DNA from: Triparma columacea | Taxonomy: Eukaryota > Sar > Bolidophyceae > Parmales > Triparmaceae | DNA: 36,093 bases | Reading direction: 5' to 3' | Assembly: GCA_030267965.1 (NCBI GenBank) | Contig: BRYA01001460.1 | Span: forward strand, 1 to 36,093 | Part shown: positions 1 through 11,621 of the stretch, in pieces | How the letters are laid out: every line of letters starts with the position of its first letter | How positions within the stretch are numbered: position 1 is the stretch's first letter | Program-made: the position numbers and the translations under genes | Notes under the pieces: model-generated | Database searches by the model: none | What the model saw: only the letters and a program-made list of their open reading frames with translations | Told to the model about the DNA's origin: nothing

Positions 1-790
1 CACACACCTTCACCTTATACTCTTCTCTTCCCTAAACTCTTCTCTCAACTCCTCTAACACACTCACACACACTCTCTTCCTCTCACACACACACAAACAC
101 ATTCATACCTTTACTTTATACTCTTCTCTTTCCCTACTCTCTTCTCTCAACTCCTCTAACACACACACACTCTCTCTTCCTCTCACACCCACACAAACAC
201 ACACACACTTTTACCTTATACTCTTCTCTTTACTACTCTCTTTTCTCAACTCCCTAAACACACTCACACACACACACACTCTTCCTCTCACACCAACGCA
301 AACACACAAACCACTCTACCTTATACCCGTCTCTCCCCTACTCTCTTCTCTCAACTCCTCTAACACACTCACACTCTCTCTTTCTCTCTAACACACACAT
401 AAACACACACACCACTCTTCCTTATACCCTTCTCTCTTCTACTCTCTTCTCTTAACTCCTCTTTCTCTCATTTTTTCTCACACACTCGAACACTCACACA
501 CTTACATTCACACACTTACATTCACACACCGCGCTACCTTATACCCTCCTCTCCTCTACTCTCTCCACTCAACTTCTCTAACACATTTACACACTCATAC
601 AAACACACACACACACTCACACTCACACACTCACACACTCACACACCCCCACCTTATACCATACCCTCCTCTCAAATTCTCTTCCCTCTCAACTCCCCTA
701 ACACACATCTTCACACACACCTACACACACCCACACATCACTTCACCTTAATACCTTTCCATTCCACTACTCTCTTCCCTCAACTCTTCT
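1..790. repeat. CA/CT-rich degenerate minisatellite, about eight units
   Basis: A strand-asymmetric pyrimidine/A-rich block in which a unit starting with an ACCTTATAC-like core, followed by CTCTTCTC and then long CA runs, recurs about every 93-116 bp. Cores lie near 12, 112, 213, 318, 420, 536, 651 and 744. Units are imperfect and vary in CA length. No credible reading frame crosses it. It may be subtelomeric or simply intergenic satellite DNA; the window does not decide this. Confidence 0.8.
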
Positions 791-1553
791 CTTTTCTCTC
801 CTGAACCACAATCGCCCCCTTTCATTCATCCCCAACCACCCAACTTCACCCTCACCAACTGCCTTTCCCTAGCTGTTCACATCTTTCCTTTTCAATCTTC
901 ATGTCCCCATCTCATCTGATCTCATCCCCTTCATCTTTCCTGATACTGACTTTTTACTAAAATACACTTCCTAACCCTGGACCTTACCCCCAGTCTCCCA
1001 GACCATCATCCAACAGACAACTTTTCATAACCCACAAGAGAACTTTACTTTACTTTACATCATTTTACTTAAAATAACCAAATAATGTTTGCTGTAAATG
1101 CATTTTTTTTTCCTTGATCTCTCCTCTCCCTCTCCCCCCCTTTTCCCTCCCCCACACCCCCTAACGCCCCCCTTCCCCCTTTCCCCCCCCTATTTCCCTC
1201 CTGCTCCTCTTTGGCCTTTCAAACCCATCACCTTGGAACCTCCTCTCCCCTCTCTCCCCCCCCCCCTTTTCCCTTTTCCAACATGCCCCAACGCCCCCCC
1301 TTCCCCCTGCCCGCCCCCCTCCCTTTCTCTGGCTCCCCTTTGACATCTCAAACCCATCACCTTGGAACCTCCCTTCCCCCCTAAACCTCCCAAGATACTC
1401 TCTCTCTTTCTCTCCCGCGCCATCCTGCAGGTCAATCAAGCCCTGCTGAAACCCCACTCACATCTTATGTCCTCTTTTTTCTCTAGTTCACCAACAGGCA
1501 CTACACTGGAATGCTTGTTCTCTTATTCCTTTCTATTTTCTTTGCCATCCACA
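791..1553. other. Non-coding pyrimidine-rich spacer
   Basis: This stretch lies between the minisatellite and the stop of the minus-strand mosaic gene. It holds long C and T/C homopolymer runs. Open frames through it are Pro/Leu/Ser-only products of the base composition and show no codon structure. I see no gene, RNA or clear regulatory site apart from the two-copy repeat listed separately. Confidence 0.6.
1125..1385. repeat. Two-copy direct repeat, about 129 bp period
   Basis: The segment AAACCCATCACCTTGGAACC occurs at 1221 and again at 1350. It is preceded in both copies by C-rich DNA containing an AACGCCCCCC-type core. The offset is 129 bp, so this is an imperfect tandem duplication within C/T-rich DNA. 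Confidence 0.7.
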
Positions 1554-4500
1554 TTATGTTGGTGTGACTAAAGGATTACCAAAAGCAAGTCTCAACATAT
1601 GCAGGCATGTCCAAATTGATGTTAACACAATGATACAGATTACCCATCCCGCGTAACCTTCCTCAACCTCATAAGTGTGTGAAGAGGGCAGGCAGTTTTC
1701 CTCCGACACAACCTGTGTTGGTTGGCTTAGTTCTGTCAGCCACAAACACTTTGAGAGGTCAGCAAAACCTGTTGTTGTCTCGTCTTCCTTTAGCGAGTCT
1801 TGCAACTTCCTGAAGGCTGCCCTTCCATTCAGAGTGTAGATGGCAAAGTCAACAACACTCAAAAGAACGTCAAAGAATATCATGATGATACTGACTATGA
1901 GTGCTATTCGGTCTCTCAAGCTGCGATCCTTGTCATTGTCTTCATCCTCACTCAGTCGGTCAATGACTGCAGCAATAATGCCGACAATTACCACGGCTAG
2001 CTCGATGAACCCAAAAACCATTATTAATTGGAGGTCATCCCCTACCCCTTCCAACGCGGAATTTGCATCAGGGGTGTAAGGGCTCCAGCAGTTTCCTCCT
2101 TTGATTGCTTCTAGCAAGCTCCTTGTTTCTCCATCTGTAGCTAAGACAAGTACACCCAACTGCAAAATCAAGTCGGCTGCAAGAAGAATGTAAACATTGA
2201 AGCGATTCAACCATATGGAAGGTTTGTGCAATTGCTTGAAGTTTGTGATCAATTGTGCTGCTGTAACTACTGCTCCAACTACCTCAAGAACTGCATCAGC
2301 GAGGTTTAAACTGAAGAGTGCGTCAACAGTCCTCCCAATTTTATGAAAGTTTGCACATGTTGAGCCTTTTTTGCAGCCCACATCACCCTCTGATCGAAAA
2401 CCAGCCGCAAAGAGAGAAGAACAAACAGGCACACTGAATGTTTCCCTGTTTAATATGTTCTCTTCGCAAGCAACTGTGGTCAGATTCAGGCCTGAGCACT
2501 GTCGCCCAAGGCACAAGGCGTTGTCATCACAGAGTTCTCCTTCCCCTTTTGTGCAGGTCCTCGCATAATTGCTGAGGCAGATCTCTGGTGCTGTGGTTCC
2601 CTTGGCACAGAAGTGGTCAGCAGGACACTGTGTTTGGGTCGCATTGAAACTTCCAACATCACAAAAGAAACCTTGTAGACACACTCCTGTGCAGGCAGGA
2701 CTGAATTTGGAGAGGAGAGGGAGTGTGCGTTAGTGAAGTGCTTCATTTACGTGCTCTACCTGAGCCTGAGTAATCTTACCTTGTCAACCCCTCTGTTTCT
2801 CCATATTTGCCAAGGTCGCAATCAAGGCATGAAGTGCTGGAAGAGGAGGGTTGGTATTTTCCAATTGTGCAGAGGTTACAGTCAGATGCCCCTGACAGTG
2901 CATTGGCATGTGAGCCTGGGTTGCACTCCTCACACTTTGTCAAACCCTCTGTTTCTCCGTATTTGCCAAGGTCGCAATCAAGGCATGAAGTGCTTGAAGA
3001 GGAGGGTTGGTATTTTCCAATTGTGCAGAGGTTACAGTCAGATGCCCCTGACAGTGCATTGGCATGTGATCCTGGATTGCACTCCTCACACTTCTCGTGT
3101 GCAGAAGCAGAGACCCCATCATCTGTGATGAAGGCACCTGGGGAGCAAGGCTGACAAGGTGACGAGTCCTCAATATCACTGAAGTAGCCCGCCTAGGGAA
3201 GTTAGGGATGATATATGTGGGAGAGGGACGAGTTAGTTTACCAAGATTGTTATTTTTCTGTCCTCAATACTACCCTCACCTTGCAAATCTCACAACCTCC
3301 GCTTGCACCAACTCCGGTACTTATCCCAGATCCCTTGACACAAACACCACAAACCTTCCTATCGAGGGAACCAGGCATACCAGGAGGGCAAACTGTGCAG
3401 TCACTCAGCTCATTGTGCAGAGCAGATGAGGTACCAACATCAGCATTGAAGGTGTTCTCGGGGCAAAGCTCGCAGTCAGACTCAGAGTCGTGGAGTGATG
3501 CAATTGTAGCCGCATCGACAAGGACCTTACCGGCACCGCAAACTATGCAGTCACTGAGGGAGTCGTGGAGAGAAGAGTCTGTGCCAGCATCAGAAATAAA
3601 AGTACCTGCGGCACAAACATCGCATGATAGGCTTCCTTGTGAGACTTGGTACGTTCCAGCTCCACAGACAGTGCAGGAAGATGATCCATCAGTATTCGAG
3701 TACGTTCCTGATGGAAGAGGGAAAAGCAGCAATGTAGTGAGTTTGTGAGAGATTTTTGGCAAGGGGAAAGATAATACAAAGGTACTGGCTCACCTATTTG
3801 GCAGTTAACACATGTCAAGGCACTGGTAGCTCCTGTGGCTGTGCTGTACTTCCCTGCAACACAGTCAGTACAGGATGACACCCCACCAAGACTATACTTT
3901 CCTGCACCGCAGTCAGAGCATGTAGATGAGGACGTTGCTCCGGTGGCTGTGCTATACTTCCCTGCACCACAATCAGAGCATGTAGCATCACTGGTTGCTC
4001 CAGTGGCTGTGCTGTATTTCCCTGCACCACAATCAGAGCATGTAGCATCACTGGTTGCTCCAGTGGCTGTGCTGTATTTCCCCACACCGCAGTCAGAGCA
4101 TGTAGCATCACTGGTTGCTCCAGTGGCTGTGCTGTATTTCCCCACACCGCAGTCAGAGCATGTAGCATCACTGGTTGCTCCAGTGGCTGTGCTGTACTTC
4201 CCTACACCGCAGTCAGAGCATGTAGCATCACTGGTTGCTCCAGTGGCCGGGCTGTACTTCCCTGCACCACAATCAGAGCACGTAGAAGCAGCAGCTCCAC
4301 TGTACTTCCCTGAACCACAGTCAGAACATGTAGCATCACTGGTTGCTCCAGTGGCTGTGCTGTATTTCCCTGCACCGCAATCTGTGCAAGTGGTAGCTCC
4401 AGTGGCTGAACTGTACTTCCCTGCAACACAGTCTGAGCATGTAGATGCAGCAGCTCCACTGTACTTCCCTGCACCGCAGTCAGAGCATGTAACATCGCTG

Positions 4501-7500
4501 GTTGCTCCAGTGGCTGTGCTGTACTTCCCTGCACCACAATCAGAGCATGTAGCATCACTTGTTGCTCCAGTGGACGAGCTATACTTGCCCTTGCCGCAAG
4601 CTGCACAATTTGAACTTGAAACTCCCTCTGTTGGGTTGTAGTAACCAGAATCACAGTGATAGTAATGACAGCCAGAGTACGAGTATTTATTGCCGTTGAC
4701 GGTGCCGGAAGTGCCCAAAGCAGACCCTGGGAAAAGAAATGGTAGGAATAGGAATTGGTGCAACGGTAACGTAAAGTGAGTTGTGGGGTTAGGAATGGTT
4801 CTACAGACACTACACCATCCTCATTCTCGTCTTACCTTGGATTGGAGTGTTGGAGGAGTAGGGAGAAGGGCACGTATTGTGGATGGTGATGGTGGGAATA
4901 GAAGTGTATATGTAAATATCATCACCATTCCCTGAGTCTGCTGTGTTTCCATTAAAGCTTGTTCCGTAGACATTGACAGAAGTTCCACTACTAGAAACAT
5001 AAATTGCTCCACCTCCATTACCTGTTGTAGCTCTATTGTTGGAGAAAACACAGAGCTTCAAGTCCACTATGGCACCACTCCAAATGTTAACCCCTCCACC
5101 CCAACCAGCATACCCCTTGTCGAAGGTGAGAGCTCGGAGAATAAGTGTACCACTCCCAGTTCCTCTCACAGTCATCCCTCTTCTTGCATTCTCTCCATCC
5201 AACACACAGCTTGCATTGTCCTCCACACACTTGACCTCTCCATTCAAGTATCTTGTGTACAGCATGCTATCACTAGCTGCACAAGTCCCCTCTGGGCATT
5301 TATACGACCCAACAGCTAGAATTGTAGTGTCACCATTCGCCATGATGGAGTTGCCAGTGTTACTACCACCATTACTGACAGTGTTGAACAGCCCGTTCAT
5401 ATCGCCAACATTCACCTCAGCCAATGACCTCCCTCCGACTAGGACTAAGCAGGTCCAAAAGATTAGGCAAATATGAGACACTTTCACACGTCTGCAAACC
5501 CTATTTTTTGGGTATGGAATGATCCAATGTTTCAGTCTTTCTCCAAATGCTCTCATTTCTCCTCCACAGCCAATTTGTGCCTGAAACCGCCTTCCTCCAC
5601 TCTTCCTGACTGATGCATTGCACGCCTTTGGTCCTATGATCTTGAATATGAACCAATCGGCAATATAGAGGATGAGAAAAGGAAGAAAAAGAGGAAGAAT
5701 GTAATCGTCGTTCGATCCTCCATCGTCCTCAAAACTATCCAAATGAGTGGGCAAAGTGATCACGCTCTCTGAGTAGACTATGAAGATCGTCTTCTTGTCG
5801 ACTATAAAAGTGCATTCCGCGCTTTTATGCAAGTCGAAGCAGAAATTTCTATCCGGCCCTACATTGAACGAGACGACAATCAGCGTCCCACCGGTTGTGA
5901 ACGTGGCATTCTGCGGAGAAGAGGGGCTAGGGCAGGCTGCAATTCACGGAGGAAGCGAGATGGGCGCGTTAGCTACAGTCCGTGCATCATGGTTCCCTTC
6001 TCCCCTCAATAACCAAAGCGCCCCGCTCCTCACCTTGACCTGTCGTGCACTCCACTCTAATCGTAGCGGTTGTCGCCGGTAAGTCGGCGAACAGAGTTGT
6101 GTTCAAAGATGAGATGTTGGCGTTAACGTCCAGATACCAGCGTTGCTTGATACAGAGGTCGGTGTCGTGAATGATGGAGACGACAATCTGAGGTGAAACG
6201 AGGTTTGAAACGTCTACGCTAGGGGAGAGGGGTGACGAGGTGACTGCATAAGCGGTTAGTTTAGTTAATCATCGTCACAATCTAACCGCAGCTCTCTCTC
6301 TGACTCACCTTTCGTCACAATCCCAACAATGTTGACGAAGATGATTGGGGGGGGAACTTGGGCTTGCGTCGCGCTGGTCTCGCTGGTTGTCGGAACTCCC
6401 TGGATTGTCAGCAGCACAAGGTCGGGCCCCTCGCCGCTGGCAGCTTCCACGTTGTCCTCATCGCCCTGGTCGGCGCTGGGGGGAAGGACAGCCTCCTTCA
6501 AAGTGACACCCCTTACTCCGAGAGCTGCGTTTCCTGGGTTGGTCAGGAGCGAGATGACTGCGGCATTAGAATTTAAGTTTGTAGCACGTGGCCAGCCTTC
6601 CCTCTCTCTTACCTTCTCCCACAGGGGGTTCCAGTGCAGGTTGCGCAGAAGGATCATTGACGACGAGGGTGCAGGGATTCTGCGAGGCGGGGAAGGGCAA
6701 GGAGGCTGGGATTGCGGAGAGAAGCGAGACGTTGCATTAGCTGCAGTTGCTGTATAACAGCTCGATTCTCCCCTCAGTTACCGTAGCTCCCCCCTCCTCT
6801 TACCTTGAACCGTTGCAAATGCTTCATTCGTAGCAGCAACAAGTTTCTCAACGACCCTAATCGCGTCCAAAGAGGAAGCCTTGACGTTGTCACTCTGGAA
6901 CCGGCGCATCATGCTTGGAAGATCCGAAGGAATGATGTCCTCCTGCAAAGGGGCGCCCTTAACTCCAAGTGGAGCAAAGTCTTGGTTGGTCGGGACCGAG
7001 GCGACTACGACTGGGACGTTAGAATCTAAGTGTGTAGCACTTTGCCCGACCTCTCCTAGACCTCCTCTACTATCCTCTCTTACTTACCTTCTCCAGCAGG
7101 GGGTCTGGGTGCAGGTTGCGTAGTAGGATCATTGATGATGAGGCTAGTCGGGATGGGTGTCGAAGCAGGTTGCGCAATAGGATCATCGACAACGATCCCG
7201 ATCGGGATGGGCGTCGAAGCAATCTGGATTGGCTGTATCTCAAGGTGGGGCGCCTCGCCGCCAGCAACTTGGGGGGGGGGGGGGGGAAGGGAAAAGGAGC
7301 CGGGTGAGGAAATGAACGTAGCCGTAGAAGTGGACGGTTTACAAAGGCAACCCTTCCTTCTCCCCCCTCCCCCCCACCCTAACTCCTCCTCACCTCCTAG
7401 AAGCCCGAGATTAAGCCCCTCATCAGTAGGTTTGATGTTGTCGTTGTTGCAAAGGAGCCAGCACTTCGTGCTCGGGGAAGGGAAGATATTCATCAGCAAA

Positions 7501-9471
7501 GTGTCTCCCTTGCCTTCGAGAGCTGCATAGACCGAGTTGACAATTGCGATTAGGTGTTAGAGTACAGTTTGCAGCGTGGTGTCAATAATAAATAAAAACA
7601 AATGCCTTTCTCTCTCCATCATCCCACTCTTACCTTCCCAGGTCTCAGAACAAGACGCGCTCGTTCCCTCATCGATAGTAGCAGGGATGGTCTTGAAGGC
7701 CTCTGAAGTGCGCGCTTTGTCATCAACGACAACTAGGAATATCTCAATGTTGTAGTCCATATCCGGTAGTTGCTTGGCGGTTGCTTGTGCTTCAACTGTA
7801 ACAGCACTCACGGTCGTGACAAGCGTGTCGAGCACGAGCGCCTCGAGCATGAGGCGTTGGGTGGCGACGATTTTGTCTAACCACGAAGGGGTCGGACTGA
7901 AGTTGTCCTCAAGGTGCCTCTGGAAGGAAGTGGCGTTATCTGAGATCTTGGGTGCGCGCGGTTGGTGGACGTGGACACGATCTCCGGGGTTGGCGCAGTC
8001 CTCCGTTTCTCTGCTCCCGAGGTTGTCGGAGACCAAGGTGTCGACATCGCCATGAAGCAAGTGGCGCTGGCCTGGAAGGTGGGTGTGGATCTCGGAGGAA
8101 GTGTCTGTCGCGAAGAGGAAATTAGGATGTGGAATGACTGCGAAGGGGTGTTAGAATCTAGTTTGCGTCCCCATATGGACTTCCTACCAAGCCCTTACCT
8201 GATGCGATCAAAGGATCTCCTAAGTCTATCCCTGATTCACTCCCAATTCCGTCCTCACAGGATTTGGGGTAATTGCAGGTCATAGCGCTCCCGTTGTCTC
8301 CTTGGGCGTAATCGACGGTTGTGTTGGTGGTCTTATTCTTCTTACTTTCAGAGTTTGTAGTAGCCGGCGCGAGCGCAGAGGTGAACATTGTGACGTTCCC
8401 AACTTCGCCAGAGTAGTCCAGGACATCAGCCACCTCCTCTGCGTGAAGTTGGTTGGAAGCAACATCCTCGTGGACGACGCTTTGATTTCCAATCGTGTAC
8501 TCGACGCACACGCCGTAGTAGCTCTTGATCTTATCATGCTCAGGGAGACGGGGGCCGACGCGAGCATCGGTTCCAGCAACCTCGTCCTGCTCAAGGCAAG
8601 GTTGAGCGTCAACGACAGTGAAGCTGTTTGCCCCAGTTTTTAGGGCTGCGCAAGAGGACGGCAAAGGGTAGCGTGAGGATGATTAGAACGCGTGAATGCA
8701 CCCTCGTTATCCACTTCTTCCTTCCCTCCCCCTTTCCTCCCACCCCCCTCTCCCCACCCTCACCCCTTCTCCCCTCACCTGCTGTGTTGACGACCTTTGC
8801 GCAAGCACCGCCATCCCTCCCAGAAGCTACGGGTGCAGACAGCAATGTACTCTCCGCACCCCAACAGCCCCAAGGGTACCCCCACAACCCTCCGAACGCG
8901 GTGAGGACGAAGATGGAGAGTGTGAGGATAAGGTAGATGTTGGTACAATCTGCGACGAGCGTGATTTGCAAAAGAAGTACATTGGAGGGTTAGTATTGGC
9001 GCGGTTGGTAAGGAGAGCGTGTGACGGATAGAGATTCTACATTCCTCCCCCATTCTCACCTTTCTCTGTACCCGTCTCGCAATGCGACATGTTCGTGATC
9101 TTCCTCTCCCCACCCAATGCCTTGAGAGGTTCTTCGAAGAAGTTGCTGGCAGCAACGAAGAAGTTGCTAGCGGCGCCTCCATCTAGCTTTCTCTTCTTCT
9201 TCTTCTTCTTCTTCTTCTTCTTCTTCTTCTTTTTCTTCTTCTTCACGATGAGGCATCCCAGACTCTCCTCCTCCTCCTCCTCCTCCTCCTCCTCTGCCAA
9301 AGGTAGATAGAAGTTCTGCCAACTCGAATCTCTGAGTTTGCTGTCTGAACGAACCTTTGCTGATTCGCGTGCAGGTTCCTGGCATTTGTTATCGTCTCTG
9401 CAAATCCTGCTATGAGAGAACTTTTTGGGGGAGATCCAACGACCGTGGCAAATTGCTTTACGCTCAACCAT
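1554..9471 (-). CDS. Large mosaic Cys-rich repeat membrane protein (15 exons)
   Basis: Exons read 9471-9060, 8949-8779, 8645-8199, 8104-7634, 7522-7394, 7267-7088, 7010-6804, 6705-6613, 6557-6309, 6243-6034, 5936-4836, 4726-3794, 3707-3280, 3192-2780 and 2700-1554. All have GT-AG ends and the frame stays open, giving about 2196 aa. Introns 1-12 are all phase 1. The order is: Glu and Lys runs (exon 1); a hydrophobic stretch in exon 2; short recurring Pro-rich and aliphatic modules (exons 5-11); membrane-like segments near residues 935-958 and 1010-1025; a Gly/Asn-rich beta-helix-like part (about 1032-1223); Cys-rich CxxCxxGxY repeats like ephrin-receptor/GCC2-GCC3 modules (about 1224-1900); then four likely membrane spans (about 1984-2002, 2038-2061, 2080-2103, 2166-2184). 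It is probably a cell-surface or endomembrane protein; the function is unknown. The ATG at 9471 is the first in frame. A second gene starting at the ATG at 5556, just before a signal-like stretch, is an alternative. Confidence 0.72.
2781..3092. repeat. 156-bp coding tandem duplication
   Basis: Two nearly identical 156-bp copies (2781-2936 and 2937-3092) lie inside exon 14 of the mosaic gene. The unit encodes 52 residues, two Cys-rich modules, so the duplication is in frame. Only a few substitutions separate the copies, which points to recent origin or gene conversion. Confidence 0.85.
3880..4600. repeat. 60-bp / 48-bp coding minisatellite (Cys-rich repeats)
   Basis: Within exon 12 of the mosaic gene, a 60-bp unit encodes 20 residues of the type CSDCGAGKYSTATGATSDAT. 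It recurs head to tail and is interspersed with 48-bp versions (ending GAAAST). Neighbouring copies around 3960-4260 are almost identical at the DNA level. Array length is therefore likely polymorphic and may be mis-assembled. Confidence 0.85.
9190..9295. repeat. Coding trinucleotide microsatellites (CTT)n and (CTC)n
   Basis: An uninterrupted CTT run near 9190-9243, broken by one TTT, is followed by a CTC run near 9267-9294. Read on the minus strand in exon 1 of the mosaic gene they give about 17 Lys and 10 Glu. Length is expected to be unstable. Confidence 0.85.
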
Positions 9472-9952
9472 TGATGGAGGGAGACCCTTTGTCCGATGGA
9501 GAGAGACCCTTGGTGTTCGAGAGACCCCAACACTTTTTTCGATGGAAAGAGACGAGTGTATAAGGGGTAGCCCTAAGACTGTGAGAGGTAGATGAATTAG
9601 TGTAGGAGGAGTTTAGGCACAAAATAGGGTTGGAGGAGGCAAGGTTTCGGGGAGGAGGTCTGAGGGAGGTGGGAAATTCTCTCCAATTAGTGGGGGGTAT
9701 GGAGAAATATATGAAGTAGACGGGGGTAGGTAGGGGAGAGAAGGGGTAGGTAGGGGAAAGAACGTGAATAAAAGAGCAAGTGTTTGTTTTGTGTGCTTCT
9801 GTTAGTCCAAATTGGCCAAAAAGATAGGAATTCCTAGATTTGGTTTACCTGGGTGTCTTCTTCGAACTTTCGGATCTAAAATGTATTGTTAATTCGTGAA
9901 AATAACAAAACCATTACCCCTTATATCCCCCCCCCCTCCCCCTCCCCTATTC
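9472..9952. other. Intergenic region, no gene seen
   Basis: This lies between the 5' end of the mosaic gene and the stop of the TVP18-like gene. It has short near-repeats (GATGGAGAGAGACC-like near 9496-9550) and a doubled GGGTAGGTAGGGGA element near 9724-9760. It presumably carries the mosaic gene's promoter and the TVP18 3' end, but I can name no specific site. Confidence 0.5.
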
Positions 9953-10364
9953 TTAAAAGTCGTATGCCCCTTGCGTATTCTTAGTATTACTCGTCCCTCC
10001 CCCTCCCCCCGGTACGAATCCCCCCGCTCCGCTGATGGGTACTCTTTCCCCCGGCACCGCGTTATACGTCGTCCCCTTCCCCGTTTCCTGCTCCTCGTAC
10101 TTCCCCACGACCCAACCTAGCAGGAATACAACGCCCGTAGCGACGAGGAATATACCGGACATTATGTTTAAGGTTGAAGAGTGGAATGTCAAGATGGATA
10201 GGGCGAGGTAGATACCGAAACGGAGTAAACCGTTGCGGAGGAAGGCGGATTCTATGGCTACAGACCGGAACTTAGAGCAGGCTGGGATGCACACGTAGAT
10301 AAGGGGGAGCTGAAGGTTGGGGGGGGGTGGAGGGGGGGGGGGGGTTAGGTGAACATGCCGATGC

Positions 10365-10441
<77 letters not shown>

Positions 10442-11393
10442 CGATAAGTATGAATGCGTGTACGTGTGTGTGGTGTTGGGGGGTGGTGTATTGCAGATAT
10501 TCACCATCATGTTCCTCCGCTGTGTTGCTTTTGTTTTCTCTCTAGTTCCCCCTTATCGATATTTGCCGTGCGAAGGGGCTAGTGATCCTCTCTTACGGGC
10601 TTCCTCTGTTATCACTGCCCGATCTCACCTCAATTGACGCAACGAGGAAGCCGACGAAGATGGTGTATAGGGAGATTCCCGCGTTCTAAGGGGAGGGGTG
10701 AGATGGTGGGGGAGGGGGGTAAGTGTTTGGTGCTCGCAGGCGTGTTGGGTCGTGTTTGTGTCAGGTTTGCTTCTGCGTTTGCTTTACTTTAGCGGCAACC
10801 TCTCTCCATAACATCATATCTTCCCCAATTGTCCTTAATTGTGTCAGACTCTTTCTTCCCCATGTGTTCCTCCCCTTCCTCCCCAAAGCCGGTTCCTCTT
10901 CTCGTCCTTTTGTCCTCTTTCGTCTTCTCTTCTTTCCTCCTTCTTTGTTCTCAATTCGATCTCCTTTAATATCCTCTCCTCTCTTCTCCTCTCTTCTCCT
11001 TTCCTCTCCTTTCCTCTAATCTCCTCTTCCTCTGTATAGTACTTACCCCTCCCATGAATAGTGATAGTATGCCAGTAAAGAAGCAGGAGAGCACACTGAT
11101 TTTACCTCCATAGTCTGCTGCCTTTGGCCAGTTGAAGGCCTGTATGTGTGAGAGTGAGTGTGTGTGTGTGAGTGTGTGTGTGTGAGTATATGTGTGAGGG
11201 TGTGCGTAAGTGTGTATCTCTCTGTGTGTGTGTAATAGCAATATATCGGGCAACCAAATCTCTCCCCAATTTTACATTCCATTTTTTGTCTCAATATCTC
11301 ATTTACGCATATTATAATACTACGCAGCCCCTTTAATATACATATAAAAGCATACGAATACATACTTACCATAATATCCTCACAAATGAGCAT
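9953..11393 (-). CDS. TVP18/Flower-family (Cg6151-P) Golgi membrane protein
   Basis: Four exons, all joined in phase 0: 11393-11370, 11139-11047, 10685-10629 and 10309-9953. They encode about 176 aa, close to the roughly 170 aa usual for fungal TVP18. The model has four hydrophobic segments. The pattern ASIELPLIYVCIPACSKF matches the conserved Glu-Pro-containing second span and following loop of the TVP18/calcium-channel-Flower family. A downstream GLLRFGIYLAL segment followed by two more spans fits the rest of the fold. The C-terminal tail is hydrophilic and Gly-rich. Family members sit in Golgi or vesicle membranes and act in vesicle traffic. Introns of 230-361 bp are longer than elsewhere in the window and hold (GT)n runs. 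The first exon is tiny (8 codons) and the least certain part. The gene is divergent from the protease gene 228 bp away. Confidence 0.72.
10367..10438. repeat. (GT)n microsatellite in a TVP18-like intron
   Basis: About 72 bp of almost pure GT, with one C substitution, lie in the third intron of the TVP18-like gene and are preceded by G runs. An in-frame extension of the last exon through it would encode a His-Thr run, so the AG at 10311-10310 was preferred as exon boundary. Confidence 0.9.
11141..11235. repeat. TG-rich imperfect microsatellite
   Basis: Imperfect GTGTGTGAGTG-type repeats occupy the first intron of the TVP18-like gene, directly beside the exon-2 acceptor. On the transcribed strand they are CA/CT-rich and may serve as the polypyrimidine tract. 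Confidence 0.7.
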
Positions 11394-11621
11394 ATTAATG
11401 GAGATATTCCTGAGGATTTCAAGTGATTGAAAATTAAGCCCTTTCCCTCTTTTAGGCCGAGTCTCAATTGGATTCTGGGATTCTCAAGGTGTCTCGGCCT
11501 GTTAGGATACAACACATAATAATACTCCTCATTCATACGTCAACCACTTAAATAAACACACACAACGCCGTATCTATAATTAAACCTTCATCCACAACCG
11601 TTCAATTTAGATCACCCACCC

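Noticed and set aside
1098..1457. Pro/Leu-rich plus-strand and Gly/Arg-rich minus-strand ORFs
   Set aside because: These are products of C/T homopolymer DNA with no start context, domain or complexity.
3880..4600. CRISPR-like regular repeats
   Set aside because: The array is head-to-tail without unique spacers, is in frame, encodes Cys modules and lies in a eukaryotic exon.
3835..4641. Plus-strand ORF of 268 aa made of LYFPAPQSEHV-type repeats
   Set aside because: It is the antisense reading of the Cys-rich 60-bp array. The minus strand has splice sites, Cys modules and continuity with flanking exons.
10310..10510. Upstream extension of the last TVP18-like exon through a His-Thr repeat
   Set aside because: It translates the (GT)n microsatellite. 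A pyrimidine-rich acceptor at 10311-10310 restores the family sequence in phase.
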